Origin: Lysobacter firmicutimachus
GTDB lineage: Bacteria; Pseudomonadota; Gammaproteobacteria; Xanthomonadales; Xanthomonadaceae
Assembly: GCF_037027445.1 (NCBI RefSeq)
Contig: NZ_JBANDL010000002.1
Location: 4,622,001-4,686,000 of the forward strand
Length of the DNA stretch: 64,000 nucleotides
Direction: 5' to 3'
Positions 37,197 through 46,595 of this stretch are shown here, piece after piece (the stretch's first letter is position 1; each line of letters starts with the position of its first letter). Position numbers and translations under genes: made by a program. The notes under the pieces are model-generated. The model was not told the DNA's origin. It searched no databases and saw only the letters and a program-made list of their open reading frames with translations.

Positions 37197-40124
37197 TCAG
37201 AAGCGCAGGTCCGCGCGCAGGTAGAAGAAGCGGCCGCCCGGGATGTCGTAGGTGGACGCGTCGTAGCCGTTGAGCGAGCACGACAGGCACACCGGCGGAT
37301 CCTTGTCGAACAGGTTGTTGACGCCGCCGGTGATCTGCAGCCCCTTCAGCCAGTCGATGTGATATCCCACCTGCAGGTCGTGGTAGGTGATCGCATCGAG
37401 CTTGTTCTCGCCGGTCACCGAGTCGTCGCAGTACGGCGAGTCCAGCGCCGAGGCCTGGCAGATTTCGTCGAGCTCGGAGATGTGGCGGATGGTCCACGAG
37501 GCGTTCCAGGCGTTGCGCTTCCACGACACGGTGGCGTTGGAGGTCCACTCCGGAATCGCGCTGTCGTTGACTTCCACGCCCGGCTTGCGCGGCTGCACCT
37601 GGCCGGCGGCGCCGACCGCGTCGTACTGGGTCACCCAGGTGTTCTGCCAGCTGAGCTTGAACTGGCCCCACGAGGTTTCCGGCAGGGTCCAGAAGACGTC
37701 CATGTCCCAGCCGGAGGTCTTGATCGAACCCAGGTTGGTCAGCTTGTTCTCGAACGAGTTGATGCCGCCGACACTGGAACGGGTGATGCCGTTGCAGTAG
37801 GTCGGGTCGAGGGTCTGCACGCACAGGTTGAGCTGGGTCTGGGCGTCGATCGCCTGCACTGCGCCTTCCAGCGAATGGCGGTAGTAGGTGACTTCGAAGT
37901 CGAACTTGTCCGACCACGGCACGCCCGCGGCCCAGGCCGGGCTGTAGACGAAGCCGGCGGTGAAGCTGCGCGCGGTTTCCGGCTCCAGGTCCGGGTTGCC
38001 GCCGGTCTGCACCGAGATCTGGCTGTTGGCCTGGGTCGCGCCGGCCGGCACGCCGAGCGCGGCGCAGTTGGCGCGGTTGCCGGTCGGCGGCGCGCCGGTG
38101 ATCGAGATCAGGCAGGGATCGCTGAGCTGCAGGTCGGCGCGGCTGGCCGAACCGAACAGTTCGCCGATCGACGGCGCGCGGAAGCCTTCGGCGTAGGTGG
38201 TGCGCAGCAGGAACTCGTCGGCGACTTGCCAGCGCAGACCGTACTTCGGCGTGAACTGGCCGCCGAAGGTCGAGTAATCCGAATAGCGGCCGGCCAGGCT
38301 CAGGTCCAGGCTCTTGCCGAACGAACCTTCCTTGATCAGCGGCAGGTTCAGCTCGACATAGGCTTCGTTGACGTCGTACTCGCCCTTAGTCGGCAGCGAC
38401 TGGGTGCCGTTGTAGAAGCCGGCGACGGTGATCGGATCGGGGCGGTAGAAGCCTTCGTACTTGCGGTACTCGTAACCGGCCGCGAACGACAGCGGGCCGG
38501 CCCACAGGTCGAACAGGTCGCCCGACAGGTTGGCGGTGAAGGTCTGCAGCTTCTGCTCGCTGCGGTCGCGCACGATCGGGCTGATCCAGCTCAGCATCTG
38601 CGGGGTGATCGTGCCCGGACCGCCGAACAGATTCAGCGGCACGCAGCCCGGGGTCGCAGCGCACACCGCCGGATCGCCGAGGGCGATGTTGATGTTGCGG
38701 ATGTTGTAGCTGCCGCGGTTGGTCTGGTCGGCCTCGTTCTTGTTGCTGGCGAAGTTGACGTCCCAGAAGTAGGTGCGGTCGCCGGCGTCGAAGCTGCCTT
38801 CCACGCCCGCGGCGATGTATTGGGTGTCGACCTGCTGCTCGAAGATGCGCGGGCCGCCCTCGACCGGACGGCGGCCGAGCAGGACCAGGTTCGGGTTGGC
38901 GCCCTCGGTGGTCAGGTCGAAGCCGAACGGGTTGAACGGATTCAGGCGCGAGATGGTGATGTGCTCGGACCAGATGTTGCCGGTGCCGGCGTCGAGGCCG
39001 AGGAACAGCGGTTCCGGCGCGGCCTGGTTGACCGATTCGCGACGGTTGTACAGCGCCTTGACGTAGGCCTGGACGTTGTCGTTGAAGTGATAGCGGAACT
39101 GGGCGAAGGCGCCGGTGCGCTTGGACGGCGTCAGCAGCATGTTCTCGCGGGCGAAGTTGTAGCGGTTCGCGCCGGTGAACGGAATGAAGTCCTGCGGGTA
39201 GCGCACGCCGTTGGGGAAGCTGCTGCCGTTGGGCGTGGTGATGTTGCAGAACGGGATCGGCGGGGTGCTCGGATCGTCGTCGGTGTCGGTCAGCGGGCAG
39301 GCGGTGCTGGCGGTCGGCGGGGTGATGATGAAGCGGCCGTTCGGGGTCGCCGAGCTGCCGGTCTCCACGCCCAGGCCGGGCACCGGCACGCGCGACAGCG
39401 CGCGGTCGCGCGAGAACACCGGATCCTGGTCGACGTAGCTCAGGCCGAGGAACAGATTGGCCTTGTCGGTGTTGAAGCCGTAGGCCAGGTCGACGCCCTG
39501 CAGCTCGCCGTCGCCCTTGCCGTACTGACCGTAGTTGAGGGTGACCTGGCCGCCTTCGAAGTTGCGCCGGGTGATGATGTTGACCACGCCGGCGATGGCG
39601 TCGGAACCGTACAGCGAGGACGCGCCGTCCTCGAGCACTTCGATGCGCTCGACGATGGCCAGCGGAATGGTGTTGAGGTCGGTCGCCGCGCCCACGCCCG
39701 AGGCGGAGGACTCGTTGACCCAGCGCATGCCGTCGACCAGGACCAGCACGCGCTTGGGGCCGAGGTGGCGCAGGTCGACCTGGGCCGAGCCGGCGCCGAT
39801 GCCGTCGCCGTTCGGCGAGAAGCCGAAGTTGCCCGAGGAGTTGAACTTGGTGTTGAGCGCCGAGCCGGCGCCGGTGAGTTCCTGCACCACGTCGCCGATC
39901 GAGGTCAGGCCGGTGCGTTCGATGTCGTCGCGGGTCAGGGTCTGGACCGGGACCTGGCTTTCGATCTCGGCCTTCTTGATACGGGTGCCGGTCACCTGGA
40001 CCGTGTCGAGCGTGGTGGCGTCCTTGGCGGGAGCGGCGTCCTGGGCTGCGGCGAACCCGGGCAGTGCGATCAACAGGGACAACTGGATGGCTTTCGCCAG
40101 GGCATGGCGACGCGACACTTTCAT
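37197..40124 (-). CDS. TonB-dependent receptor
   Basis: A 975-residue outer-membrane receptor. Signal peptide ends ALPGFAAAQ; TonB-box region [12 protein letters not shown]; plug with [39 protein letters not shown]; beta-barrel ends LRADLRF. This plug type belongs to the large TonB-receptor class abundant in Xanthomonadales. ATG at 40124 follows GGGAGAGAGAG; the upstream in-frame extension has no homology. No regulator or adjacent transporter gene reveals the ligand. Confidence 0.92.
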   Translation of the reverse strand: MKVSRRHALAKAIQLSLLIALPGFAAAQDAAPAKDATTLDTVQVTGTRIKKAEIESQVPVQTLTRDDIERTGLTSIGDVVQELTGAGSALNTKFNSSGNFGFSPNGDGIGAGSAQVDLRHLGPKRVLVLVDGMRWVNESSASGVGAATDLNTIPLAIVERIEVLEDGASSLYGSDAIAGVVNIITRRNFEGGQVTLNYGQYGKGDGELQGVDLAYGFNTDKANLFLGLSYVDQDPVFSRDRALSRVPVPGLGVETGSSATPNGRFIITPPTASTACPLTDTDDDPSTPPIPFCNITTPNGSSFPNGVRYPQDFIPFTGANRYNFARENMLLTPSKRTGAFAQFRYHFNDNVQAYVKALYNRRESVNQAAPEPLFLGLDAGTGNIWSEHITISRLNPFNPFGFDLTTEGANPNLVLLGRRPVEGGPRIFEQQVDTQYIAAGVEGSFDAGDRTYFWDVNFASNKNEADQTNRGSYNIRNINIALGDPAVCAATPGCVPLNLFGGPGTITPQMLSWISPIVRDRSEQKLQTFTANLSGDLFDLWAGPLSFAAGYEYRKYEGFYRPDPITVAGFYNGTQSLPTKGEYDVNEAYVELNLPLIKEGSFGKSLDLSLAGRYSDYSTFGGQFTPKYGLRWQVADEFLLRTTYAEGFRAPSIGELFGSASRADLQLSDPCLISITGAPPTGNRANCAALGVPAGATQANSQISVQTGGNPDLEPETARSFTAGFVYSPAWAAGVPWSDKFDFEVTYYRHSLEGAVQAIDAQTQLNLCVQTLDPTYCNGITRSSVGGINSFENKLTNLGSIKTSGWDMDVFWTLPETSWGQFKLSWQNTWVTQYDAVGAAGQVQPRKPGVEVNDSAIPEWTSNATVSWKRNAWNASWTIRHISELDEICQASALDSPYCDDSVTGENKLDAITYHDLQVGYHIDWLKGLQITGGVNNLFDKDPPVCLSCSLNGYDASTYDIPGGRFFYLRADLRF

Positions 40125-40400
40125 CGACTCTCTCTCCCTCAAGTTATGTGACTTAGCTCTGCTGGCTATTGGCACGCCGTCCGATCGGTCGGAAGGCATC
40201 GAGAGGTTGTAAACAATCTGTGAATCCGCCACAAGGCGCAAACAGGAGGGTCTTGCCAAACCGGTCCCAGTTTCGGCCGGGATTCGACGCCGGCAACGGA
40301 CGCACGGTCGATACGGCGTCGTGCAGTCGCCCGTTCAGCCCGGCCCGGGGACGGGCGTCCTCGTGCGGCCCGCGCGCGCCGCGGCCGCGCCGACGCCGGC

Positions 40401-41198
40401 TCAGCCGCCCAGCAGCAGGCTGACCGCGACCAGGATCAGGAAGCCGGCGAACACGCGCTTGAGGGTGTCGCCGTGCAGGCGGTGTGCGAGCCGGGTGCCG
40501 TAGGGCGCGGCCAGCACCGAGGCCAGCGCGACGCCGATCGCCGCGGGCAGGTAGACGTAGCCGATCGCGTGCGCCGGCAACGCGCCGGCCGGGGCGTTGA
40601 GCGCATAGCCCACCGCGCTGGCCAGGCCGATCGCCACGCCGCAGGCCGACGAGGTGCCGACCGCGCGCACCGGCGCGACGCCGCGCCAGACCAGCAGCGG
40701 CACGGTCATGCTGCCGCCGCCGATGCCGACCACCGCCGACACCGCGCCGATGCCGACGCCCGCCGCCGACAAGGGCAGTCCCTGCGGCGGCGGCGCACCG
40801 TCGGCGAGCGCGGCGCGGTTCTTGCCGAACAGCAGCTGGGCCGCGGCGATCAGGCAGTAGCCGGCGACGATCAGGCGCAGCCAGTCGCCGTCGATGCGCA
40901 CCGCGACCAGGCTGCCGAGCCAGCCGCCGAGCAGCAGCCCCGGCACCATCCAGCGCACCGTCGGCCACATCACGCTGCCGCGCTTGGCGTGGGCGCGCGC
41001 CGAAGCGGTCGCGGTGAGCACGATGCTGGCCAGCGAGCTGGCCAGGGCGGTGTGCATGGCGGCTTCCTGCGGAATGCCCATCCATGGCGCGATCCAGGCC
41101 AGGGCCGCGACCAGCACCAGACCGCCGCCGACGCCGAGCAGGCCGGCGAGTACGCCCGCGACGGCGCCGAGCGCGAGAAACACCAGCCATACCGCCAT
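40401..41198 (-). CDS. Sulfite exporter TauE/SafE family permease
   Basis: A 265-residue membrane protein with about eight helices in two internally repeated halves: LGVGGGLVLVAALAW in the first and AVVGIGGGSMTVPLLVW in the second, each with the GxGGG signature. AVGTSSACGVAIGLASA follows the second. Likely moves a small organic or sulfur anion; substrate unknown. ATG at 41198 (MAVWLVFLALGAVAG); a longer in-frame start is not supported. The ~275 bp between its 3' end and the receptor start holds no gene. Confidence 0.88.
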   Translation of the reverse strand: MAVWLVFLALGAVAGVLAGLLGVGGGLVLVAALAWIAPWMGIPQEAAMHTALASSLASIVLTATASARAHAKRGSVMWPTVRWMVPGLLLGGWLGSLVAVRIDGDWLRLIVAGYCLIAAAQLLFGKNRAALADGAPPPQGLPLSAAGVGIGAVSAVVGIGGGSMTVPLLVWRGVAPVRAVGTSSACGVAIGLASAVGYALNAPAGALPAHAIGYVYLPAAIGVALASVLAAPYGTRLAHRLHGDTLKRVFAGFLILVAVSLLLGG

Positions 41199-41425
41199 GC
41201 ATGCACTCCCATCGGGACGATTCGCCGGGACCCGACGCCGGAACGGCATCGGCGCGGGTCGTCGATCGCGCCGCCGGATTACGTTTCCGACGCGAAGGCC
41301 GCATTCTGCACGCCGTCCCGCGCGCTGGCGACCGTGCGCGCGGCGCGGACACGGCGAGCGCGACGGCGATAGCAATCCGTGCGCATCGCAGGTGTGTTCA
41401 CATAAGGCATTCATCCGCTGTGGGC

Positions 41426-41431
41426 TATAGT
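41426..41431 (+). promoter_or_regulatory. Possible -10 box (TATAGT), 6 nt before the transglycosylase ATG
   Basis: TATAGT is followed by CCGGCG and then ATG at 41438. If functional, transcription would start at about the ATG and the mRNA would be leaderless. There is no Shine-Dalgarno sequence. Confidence 0.4.
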
Positions 41432-41437
41432 CCGGCG

Positions 41438-43525
41438 ATGCTCCCGCGCCCTCTCCGCCTCGCCGTCGCCGCGTTCGTCGCGGCCCTCGCCACCACCGCC
41501 TGCGCCCAGACCACGGCCTCGGCGCCGAGCCCCGCGGGCACGCCGGTCAAGCCGCGCGCGATCGCCAATCCGCTGCCGGCGCCGGCGGCCGATCCGCAGT
41601 TGCCGCGCGTGCGCGCAGCGCTGGAAGCGGCCGAGCGCGGCGGTTTCGATGCCGGCCAGTACGCCGATCTGTCCCGCCATCCGCTGTACGGCTGGATCGA
41701 ATACGCGAACCTGCGCCGCAACATCGATGCGGTCAACAACGGCCAGGCCGCCGACTTCCTCGCCCGTCGCGGCAAGGAAGCCTCCGGCGACGCCTTCCGC
41801 GAGATCTGGCTGGCCGCGACCGCGCGCCGCGAAGATTGGCCGAGCTTCCTCGCCGCCTGGACCCCGCGCAGCACCGGCGGCAAGGAACGCAGCGTGGCCC
41901 TGCGCTGCGCCGAATTGAACGCGCGCCAGGCGCTGGGCCGGGCCGACGCGGCCTGGAACCGCGAAGCGCAGGCGATCTGGCGCAGCAGCGGCAAGTCGCT
42001 GCCCGACGGCTGCGATGCGCCGTTCGCGGTGTTGGCCGCACGCGGCGGTCTTTCGCCGGAGCTGCGCTGGGAACGCATCGAGGCCGCGGCTGCGGAGTGG
42101 CAGCCGGCGGTGATGCGTGCGGCCGCGCGCGGCCTGCCCGCCGCCGAGCAGGCCCAGGCCAACGACTACGCCGCGTTCCTGGACAACGTCAACGAGCGCG
42201 CGCTCGCGTGGCCCAAGACCGAGCGCAGCCGCAAGATCGCCTCCTATGGCCTGGCCAAGCTGGCCAAGGCGCAGCCGGCCAGCGCCGAAGCGCAACTGCC
42301 CAAATACGCCGGCGCGCTGAACTTCAGCGACGAAGACCGCGGCCGGGTGCTGTACCAGACCGCACTGTGGTCGGTGGCTTCCTACGATCCCGAATCCGCG
42401 CGCCGGCTCAACGCCGTGCCGGAGGTGTCCTACGACGAGCGCCTGCACGAGTGGCGCGCGCGCGAGGCGATGGCGCGCTCGGACTGGGCGGCTGCGCTGG
42501 CGGCGATCCGCAAGATGGGCGCCAAGCAGCGCGGCGAGTCGCGCTGGCAGTTCTTCGAGGCGCGGCTCAGCGAGCGCGCCGGCGACAAGGCCACCGCCGC
42601 GCGGCTGTACGGCGAAGCCGCGCGCAAGACCGACTTCCACGGCTTCCTGTCCGCCGACCGGCTCGGCGCGCCCTACGCACTGTGCCCGGTGCAGCCGACC
42701 GACAGCCTCGCCGCCAAGACCGCGGTCGCCCGCGACGGCGCGGTGATGCGCGCGATGGGCCTGTTCCAGATCGACCGCAGCGGCTGGGCGGTGCGCGAAT
42801 GGGACGAGGCGCTGAGCCGCTTCGACGACACCCAGCGCCGCCTGGCGATCGAGGTCGCGCAGGGCTACCAATGGTTCGACCGCGCGGTGTTCTCGCTCAA
42901 CAAGACGCCGCAGGAACAGCGCCTGTACTACTTGCGCTTCCCGCTGCACCACGGCGACACCATCCGCCGCGAGGCCGCCGCCAACCGCATCGACCCGGCC
43001 TGGGTCGCGGCCGAGATCCGCGCCGAAAGCGTGTTCAATCCCAAGGCGCGCTCCGGCGCCAACGCGATGGGGCTGATGCAGGTGCTGCCCGGCACCGGCG
43101 CGCAGGTGGCCAAGAGCCTGGGCCTGCCCTGGGGCGGCGCCGCCAGCCTGTACGACTCCGACACCAACATCGTGCTCGGCACCGCCTACCTGCGCCAATT
43201 GCTCGACAAGTACGGCGGCCAGCCCTACTTCGCCATGGCCGGCTACAACGCCGGCCCGGCGCCGCTGGCGCGCTGGCAGTCGCAGCGCCCGGGCATGGAG
43301 CCGGAGTTCTGGATCGAGACCATCAGCTACAAGGAGACCCGCGAGTACGTGGCGCGCGTGCTCGCCTTCAGCGTGATCTACGACTGGCGCCTCAACGGCG
43401 ACGCGATGAACGTCGGCGACCGCCTGCGCGGCGTGGTCGACGGCAAGCGCAAGGCCTTCGTCTGTCCGGCCGAACCGATCGCCGCGGCGCCGGCGGCGGC
43501 CGCGGCAAGCGCCGAAGGCGAGTGA
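41438..43525 (+). CDS. Soluble lytic murein transglycosylase (Slt70-like)
   Basis: A 695-residue periplasmic enzyme that cleaves peptidoglycan glycan strands with formation of 1,6-anhydromuramoyl ends. Signal peptide with TTACAQTT (possible lipobox TACA). A long alpha-superhelical region (~60-500) then the SLT domain ~540-670: AEIRAESVFNPKARSGANAM with catalytic Glu, GLMQVLP, FAMAGYNAGPAPLARW. The start gives the signal peptide. The next gene begins 8 nt downstream. Confidence 0.92.
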   Translation: MLPRPLRLAVAAFVAALATTACAQTTASAPSPAGTPVKPRAIANPLPAPAADPQLPRVRAALEAAERGGFDAGQYADLSRHPLYGWIEYANLRRNIDAVNNGQAADFLARRGKEASGDAFREIWLAATARREDWPSFLAAWTPRSTGGKERSVALRCAELNARQALGRADAAWNREAQAIWRSSGKSLPDGCDAPFAVLAARGGLSPELRWERIEAAAAEWQPAVMRAAARGLPAAEQAQANDYAAFLDNVNERALAWPKTERSRKIASYGLAKLAKAQPASAEAQLPKYAGALNFSDEDRGRVLYQTALWSVASYDPESARRLNAVPEVSYDERLHEWRAREAMARSDWAAALAAIRKMGAKQRGESRWQFFEARLSERAGDKATAARLYGEAARKTDFHGFLSADRLGAPYALCPVQPTDSLAAKTAVARDGAVMRAMGLFQIDRSGWAVREWDEALSRFDDTQRRLAIEVAQGYQWFDRAVFSLNKTPQEQRLYYLRFPLHHGDTIRREAAANRIDPAWVAAEIRAESVFNPKARSGANAMGLMQVLPGTGAQVAKSLGLPWGGAASLYDSDTNIVLGTAYLRQLLDKYGGQPYFAMAGYNAGPAPLARWQSQRPGMEPEFWIETISYKETREYVARVLAFSVIYDWRLNGDAMNVGDRLRGVVDGKRKAFVCPAEPIAAAPAAAAASAEGE

Positions 43526-43532
43526 GGCCGCG

Positions 43533-44447
43533 ATGGCGCGCCGTCACGTCCTGGTCCTCGGCGGCACCGGCTTCGTCGGCCGGCATCTGGTCGAGCGTCT
43601 GCTGCGCGAACGCTGCCGCATCACCGTGCTCAGCCGCGGCGTCGAGCCGGCCAAGAAGCGCCTGCTGTCGCGCGACGCCAGCCTGATCGAAGGCGACGTC
43701 GGCAATCCGGATTTCCTGCGCGCCGTGCTCGACGACGTCGACGCGGTGGTCAACCTGGTCGGCATCCTCAACGAGCGCGGCGACAGCGGCGCCGGCTTCG
43801 AGCACGTGTTCGTCGAACTGCTCGACGCCCTGATCGAGGCGATGCGCGACATGGGCGTCCAGCGCCTGCTGCAGATGAGCGCGCTCAATGCCGGCACCGG
43901 CCAGAGCCATTACCTGGAATCGCGCGGCCGCGCCGAACAGCGGGTGCGCGCGAGCAAGCTCGACTGGACCCTGTTCCGGCCGTCGGTGATCGCCGGCCCC
44001 GGCGACGGCCTGTTCTGCCGCTTCGATCAGTTGCTGCGCTATGCGCCGGCGCTACCGATCGGCCGCGCCGGCGCGCGCTTCCAGCCGGTGTGGATCGGCG
44101 ACGTCGTCCAGGCGTTCGCCAACGCGCTGAACGACGACCAGCACATCGGCCGCAGCTACAACCTGGTCGGCCCGGACGTGCTGACCCTGGGCGAGATCGT
44201 GCGCGCCACCGCGCGCGCGCGCGGCCGCCTGCGTCTGGTGCTGCCGCTGCCGGATGCGCTGGGCAAACTGCAGGCCGAGGTCGGCGAGCACCTGCCGGGC
44301 AAGCCGATCAGCCGCGACAACTGGCGCTCGCTGCAGACCGATTCGACCAGCGTCGAGAACGGCCTGCTCAAGCTCGGCGTCGAACCGACGCCGGTGCTGC
44401 CGAAGTTGCCCGAGATTCTCGGCCTGGCCCCTGTAGCAGCGGCCTAA
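43533..44447 (+). CDS. Complex I NDUFA9-like NAD(P)-binding epimerase/reductase
   Basis: A 304-residue atypical SDR of the NDUFA9/complex I subunit family. Rossmann motif VLVLGGTGFVGRHLVE, then LIEGDVGNPDFLRAVLDDVD, VNLVGILNERGD, MSALNAGTGQSHYLESRGRA (Tyr/Lys less canonical), LDWTLFRPSVIAGPGDG. The last residues (PVAAA) and the TAA come from a repeat arm (CCTGTAGCAGCGGCCTAAGC). Probably binds NAD(P)H; substrate unknown. It follows the transglycosylase gene by 7 nt. Confidence 0.9.
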   Translation: MARRHVLVLGGTGFVGRHLVERLLRERCRITVLSRGVEPAKKRLLSRDASLIEGDVGNPDFLRAVLDDVDAVVNLVGILNERGDSGAGFEHVFVELLDALIEAMRDMGVQRLLQMSALNAGTGQSHYLESRGRAEQRVRASKLDWTLFRPSVIAGPGDGLFCRFDQLLRYAPALPIGRAGARFQPVWIGDVVQAFANALNDDQHIGRSYNLVGPDVLTLGEIVRATARARGRLRLVLPLPDALGKLQAEVGEHLPGKPISRDNWRSLQTDSTSVENGLLKLGVEPTPVLPKLPEILGLAPVAAA

Positions 44448-44588
44448 GCCGCGACCGCCGCAGAGGCGATCGGCAGCGTTGTCGCCGAAGCCCGGACGTT
44501 CGGACAATACCGCTCCATGCGCCGCGGGTCTTCGGGCGCTACGCTCGCGCGCACCGCTGCAGCGGTCGCGTCTCACGCCGCTCCTACC
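44428..44588. repeat. Long inverted-repeat element overlapping the epimerase 3' end
   Basis: Left arm CCTGTAGCAGCGGCCTAAGC (44428-44447) onwards, right arm GTCTCACGCCGCTCCTAC near 44570-44587. It covers the last codons and stop of the epimerase gene. Confidence 0.8.
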
Positions 44589-44641
44589 AGCGCCGCAGCG
44601 CTGCGCTAGGATGGAGCCATCTCACGCGAAGGGAATGCGCC

Positions 44642-45019
44642 ATGGGCCTGCTCGACACCCTGCTCGGCCACGCCGGGGCCAAATCCGCCGACAAAGTCAA
44701 CGACGACTTCGCCCCGCTGCTGGCGCCGGGCGAGACCGTGCAGCGCGCGTTCGGCGAGATCCGCGACCTGATCGTATTCACCGACCGGCGCCTGATCCTG
44801 GTCGACAAGCAGGGCGTGACCGGGCGCAAGACCGAGTTCCTCAGCCTGCCCTACCGCAGCATCGTCATGTTCTCGCTGGAGACCGCCGGCCATTTCGACC
44901 TGGAAGCGGAACTGCGGCTATGGGTGTCCGGACAAGCGAACCCGATCGTGCGCCACCTCGGCCGCAGCGCCGGCGCCGAAGACATCATCGCCCTGCTGGC
45001 GCAGAATTCGCCGCGCTGA
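44642..45019 (+). CDS. PH domain-containing protein
   Basis: A 125-residue bacterial PH-like (bPH) domain protein: [58 protein letters not shown], then a C-terminal helix. Such single-domain proteins are cytosolic and of unknown function. ATG at 44642 follows GAAGGGAATG. A putative -10 box TAGGAT lies ~30 nt upstream. Confidence 0.85.
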   Translation: MGLLDTLLGHAGAKSADKVNDDFAPLLAPGETVQRAFGEIRDLIVFTDRRLILVDKQGVTGRKTEFLSLPYRSIVMFSLETAGHFDLEAELRLWVSGQANPIVRHLGRSAGAEDIIALLAQNSPR

Positions 45020-45021
45020 AG

Positions 45022-45176
45022 AGCCGGGATTCGGGATTGGGGATTCGGGATTGGCAAGAGCAAAGGCTCCCGCAACTGAACAACTCCGACGAATCCGCCC
45101 CCGCCCCAGCGAGGCGACACGCATCGCCGCCCCGCTTTTACCCATCCCGGATCCCCAATCCCGAATCCCCGTCCCA
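45022..45176. repeat. Dispersed GGATTGGGGATTCGGG hairpin repeat between PH gene and cca
   Basis: Left arm GCCGGGATTCGGGATTGGGG (45022-45041) onwards; right arm ATCCCCAATCCCGAATCCCC near 45151-45170, ending 3-4 nt before the cca ATG. It occupies the whole space between the two genes. Confidence 0.9.
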
Positions 45177-45179
45177 AGC

Positions 45180-46412
45180 ATGAAAACCTATCTCGTCGGC
45201 GGCGCGGTCCGCGATGCCTTGCTCGGCCTGCCGGCCGGGGATCGCGATTACGTGGTGGTCGGCGAAACGCCGGAGGCGATGCTGGCCGCGGGCTTCAAGG
45301 CGGTGGGCAAAGACTTTCCGGTGTTCCTGCATCCGGACAGCGGCGAGGAGTACGCGCTTGCCCGGACCGAGCGCAAGTCCGGCCGCGGCTACCGCGGTTT
45401 CGTCGTCGACGCCGATCCCTCGGTGAGCCTGGAAGAGGACTTGGGCCGGCGCGATTTCACCATCAACGCCATCGCCCGCGCCGAGGACGGCCGCCTGGTC
45501 GACCCCTATGGCGGCGCGCGCGACATCGAGCGGCGGGTGCTGCGCCACGTCGGACCGGCCTTCGCCGAAGACCCGCTGCGGGTGCTGCGCGCGGCGCGCT
45601 TCATGGCCCGCTTCGCCGCGCACGGTTTCCAGGTGGCGCCGGAAACGATCGCGCTGATGCGGCGCATGGCCGAATCCGGAGAACTCGCCGAGCTGGTCGC
45701 CGAACGGGTCTGGCAGGAACTGCGCCGCGCCCTGGCCTGCGCGCAGCCGTCGGCGTTCGTGCGCACCCTGCATCAGGCCGGCGCGCTCGGTGCGGTGCTG
45801 CCCGAAGTCGAAGCGCTGTACGGCGTGCCGCAACGGCCGGAGTACCACCCCGAGGTCGACACCGGCGTGCACACCGAGATGGTGATGGACATGGCCGCGC
45901 GGCTGGCGCCCGGCGACGACGTGATCGGCTTCGCCGCGCTGACCCACGACCTGGGCAAGGCCTTGACCCCGGCCGAACGGCTGCCGCGCCACCACAACCA
46001 CGAGCACGCCGGGCTGGAACCGCTGGCGCAGCTGTGCGCGCGGCTCAAGATTCCGACCGAGCACCGCCTGCTGGCCGAAGCGGTCTGCCGCGAACACCTC
46101 AACGTGCATCGTCTGGCCGAACTGCGTCCCCGCAGCGTGTACGAACTGATCGCGCGTTGCGACGGCTTGCGCAATCCGAAGCGGATCGAGCAGATGAGCC
46201 TGGCCTGCGAAGCCGACAAGCGCGGCCGCCTGGGCCTGGAGGACCAGCCCTATCCGCAGGGCGCGGCCCTGGTTGCGGCCTTGCGTGCCGCGCTGGCCGT
46301 GCGCGCCAGCGACCTGGCGCCCGGCCTCAGCGGGCCGGCGGTCGGCGAAGCCATGCGCCGCGCCCGCATCGAAGCCATCGCCGCCCAGCGCAAGGCCGAC
46401 CAGCCCCTGTAG
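45180..46412 (+). CDS. cca: CCA tRNA nucleotidyltransferase (class II)
   Basis: A 410-residue enzyme that adds CCA to tRNA 3' ends. Class II nucleotidyltransferase: [24 protein letters not shown] (DxD), [28 protein letters not shown], followed by an HD domain ([22 protein letters not shown]), as in Gammaproteobacteria. The start is unambiguous because [12 protein letters not shown] begins the fold. The TAG stop lies inside repeat sequence CTGTAGGAGCGG. The upstream repeat arm abuts the ATG, leaving no Shine-Dalgarno sequence. Confidence 0.96.
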   Translation: MKTYLVGGAVRDALLGLPAGDRDYVVVGETPEAMLAAGFKAVGKDFPVFLHPDSGEEYALARTERKSGRGYRGFVVDADPSVSLEEDLGRRDFTINAIARAEDGRLVDPYGGARDIERRVLRHVGPAFAEDPLRVLRAARFMARFAAHGFQVAPETIALMRRMAESGELAELVAERVWQELRRALACAQPSAFVRTLHQAGALGAVLPEVEALYGVPQRPEYHPEVDTGVHTEMVMDMAARLAPGDDVIGFAALTHDLGKALTPAERLPRHHNHEHAGLEPLAQLCARLKIPTEHRLLAEAVCREHLNVHRLAELRPRSVYELIARCDGLRNPKRIEQMSLACEADKRGRLGLEDQPYPQGAALVAALRAALAVRASDLAPGLSGPAVGEAMRRARIEAIAAQRKADQPL

Positions 46413-46533
46413 GAGCGGCGTAGCCGCGACCACCGCCGCGGTGGTCGCGAGCGTCTCGTCCGCAGCTTCGGGCTTCGGAGGCCGCGCTTTCGAACGTCGC
46501 TGCGGTGGTCGCGGCTTACGCCGCTCCTACAGG
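46407..46533. repeat. Inverted-repeat element at the 3' end of cca
   Basis: Left arm CCTGTAGGAGCGGCGTAGCC and right arm GGCTTACGCCGCTCCTACAG are inverted copies, also with a further inner arm of CACCGCCGCGGTGGTCG type. The left arm supplies the TAG stop of cca. Confidence 0.88.
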
Positions 46534-46542
46534 GGGCCGATC

Positions 46543-46574
46543 AAAAAAGCCGCCGCGGGTGAGCGCGGCGGCTT
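46543..46574 (-). terminator. Intrinsic terminator of the third TonB receptor gene
   Basis: Minus strand: AAGCCGCCGCG-(loop)-CGCGGCGGCTT followed by TTTT (positions 46543-46548 are A-run on the plus strand). The stem is 11 bp and lies ~22 nt after the stop. Confidence 0.88.
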
Positions 46575-46595
46575 CGGTGCGACGGTCTTGCGCGA

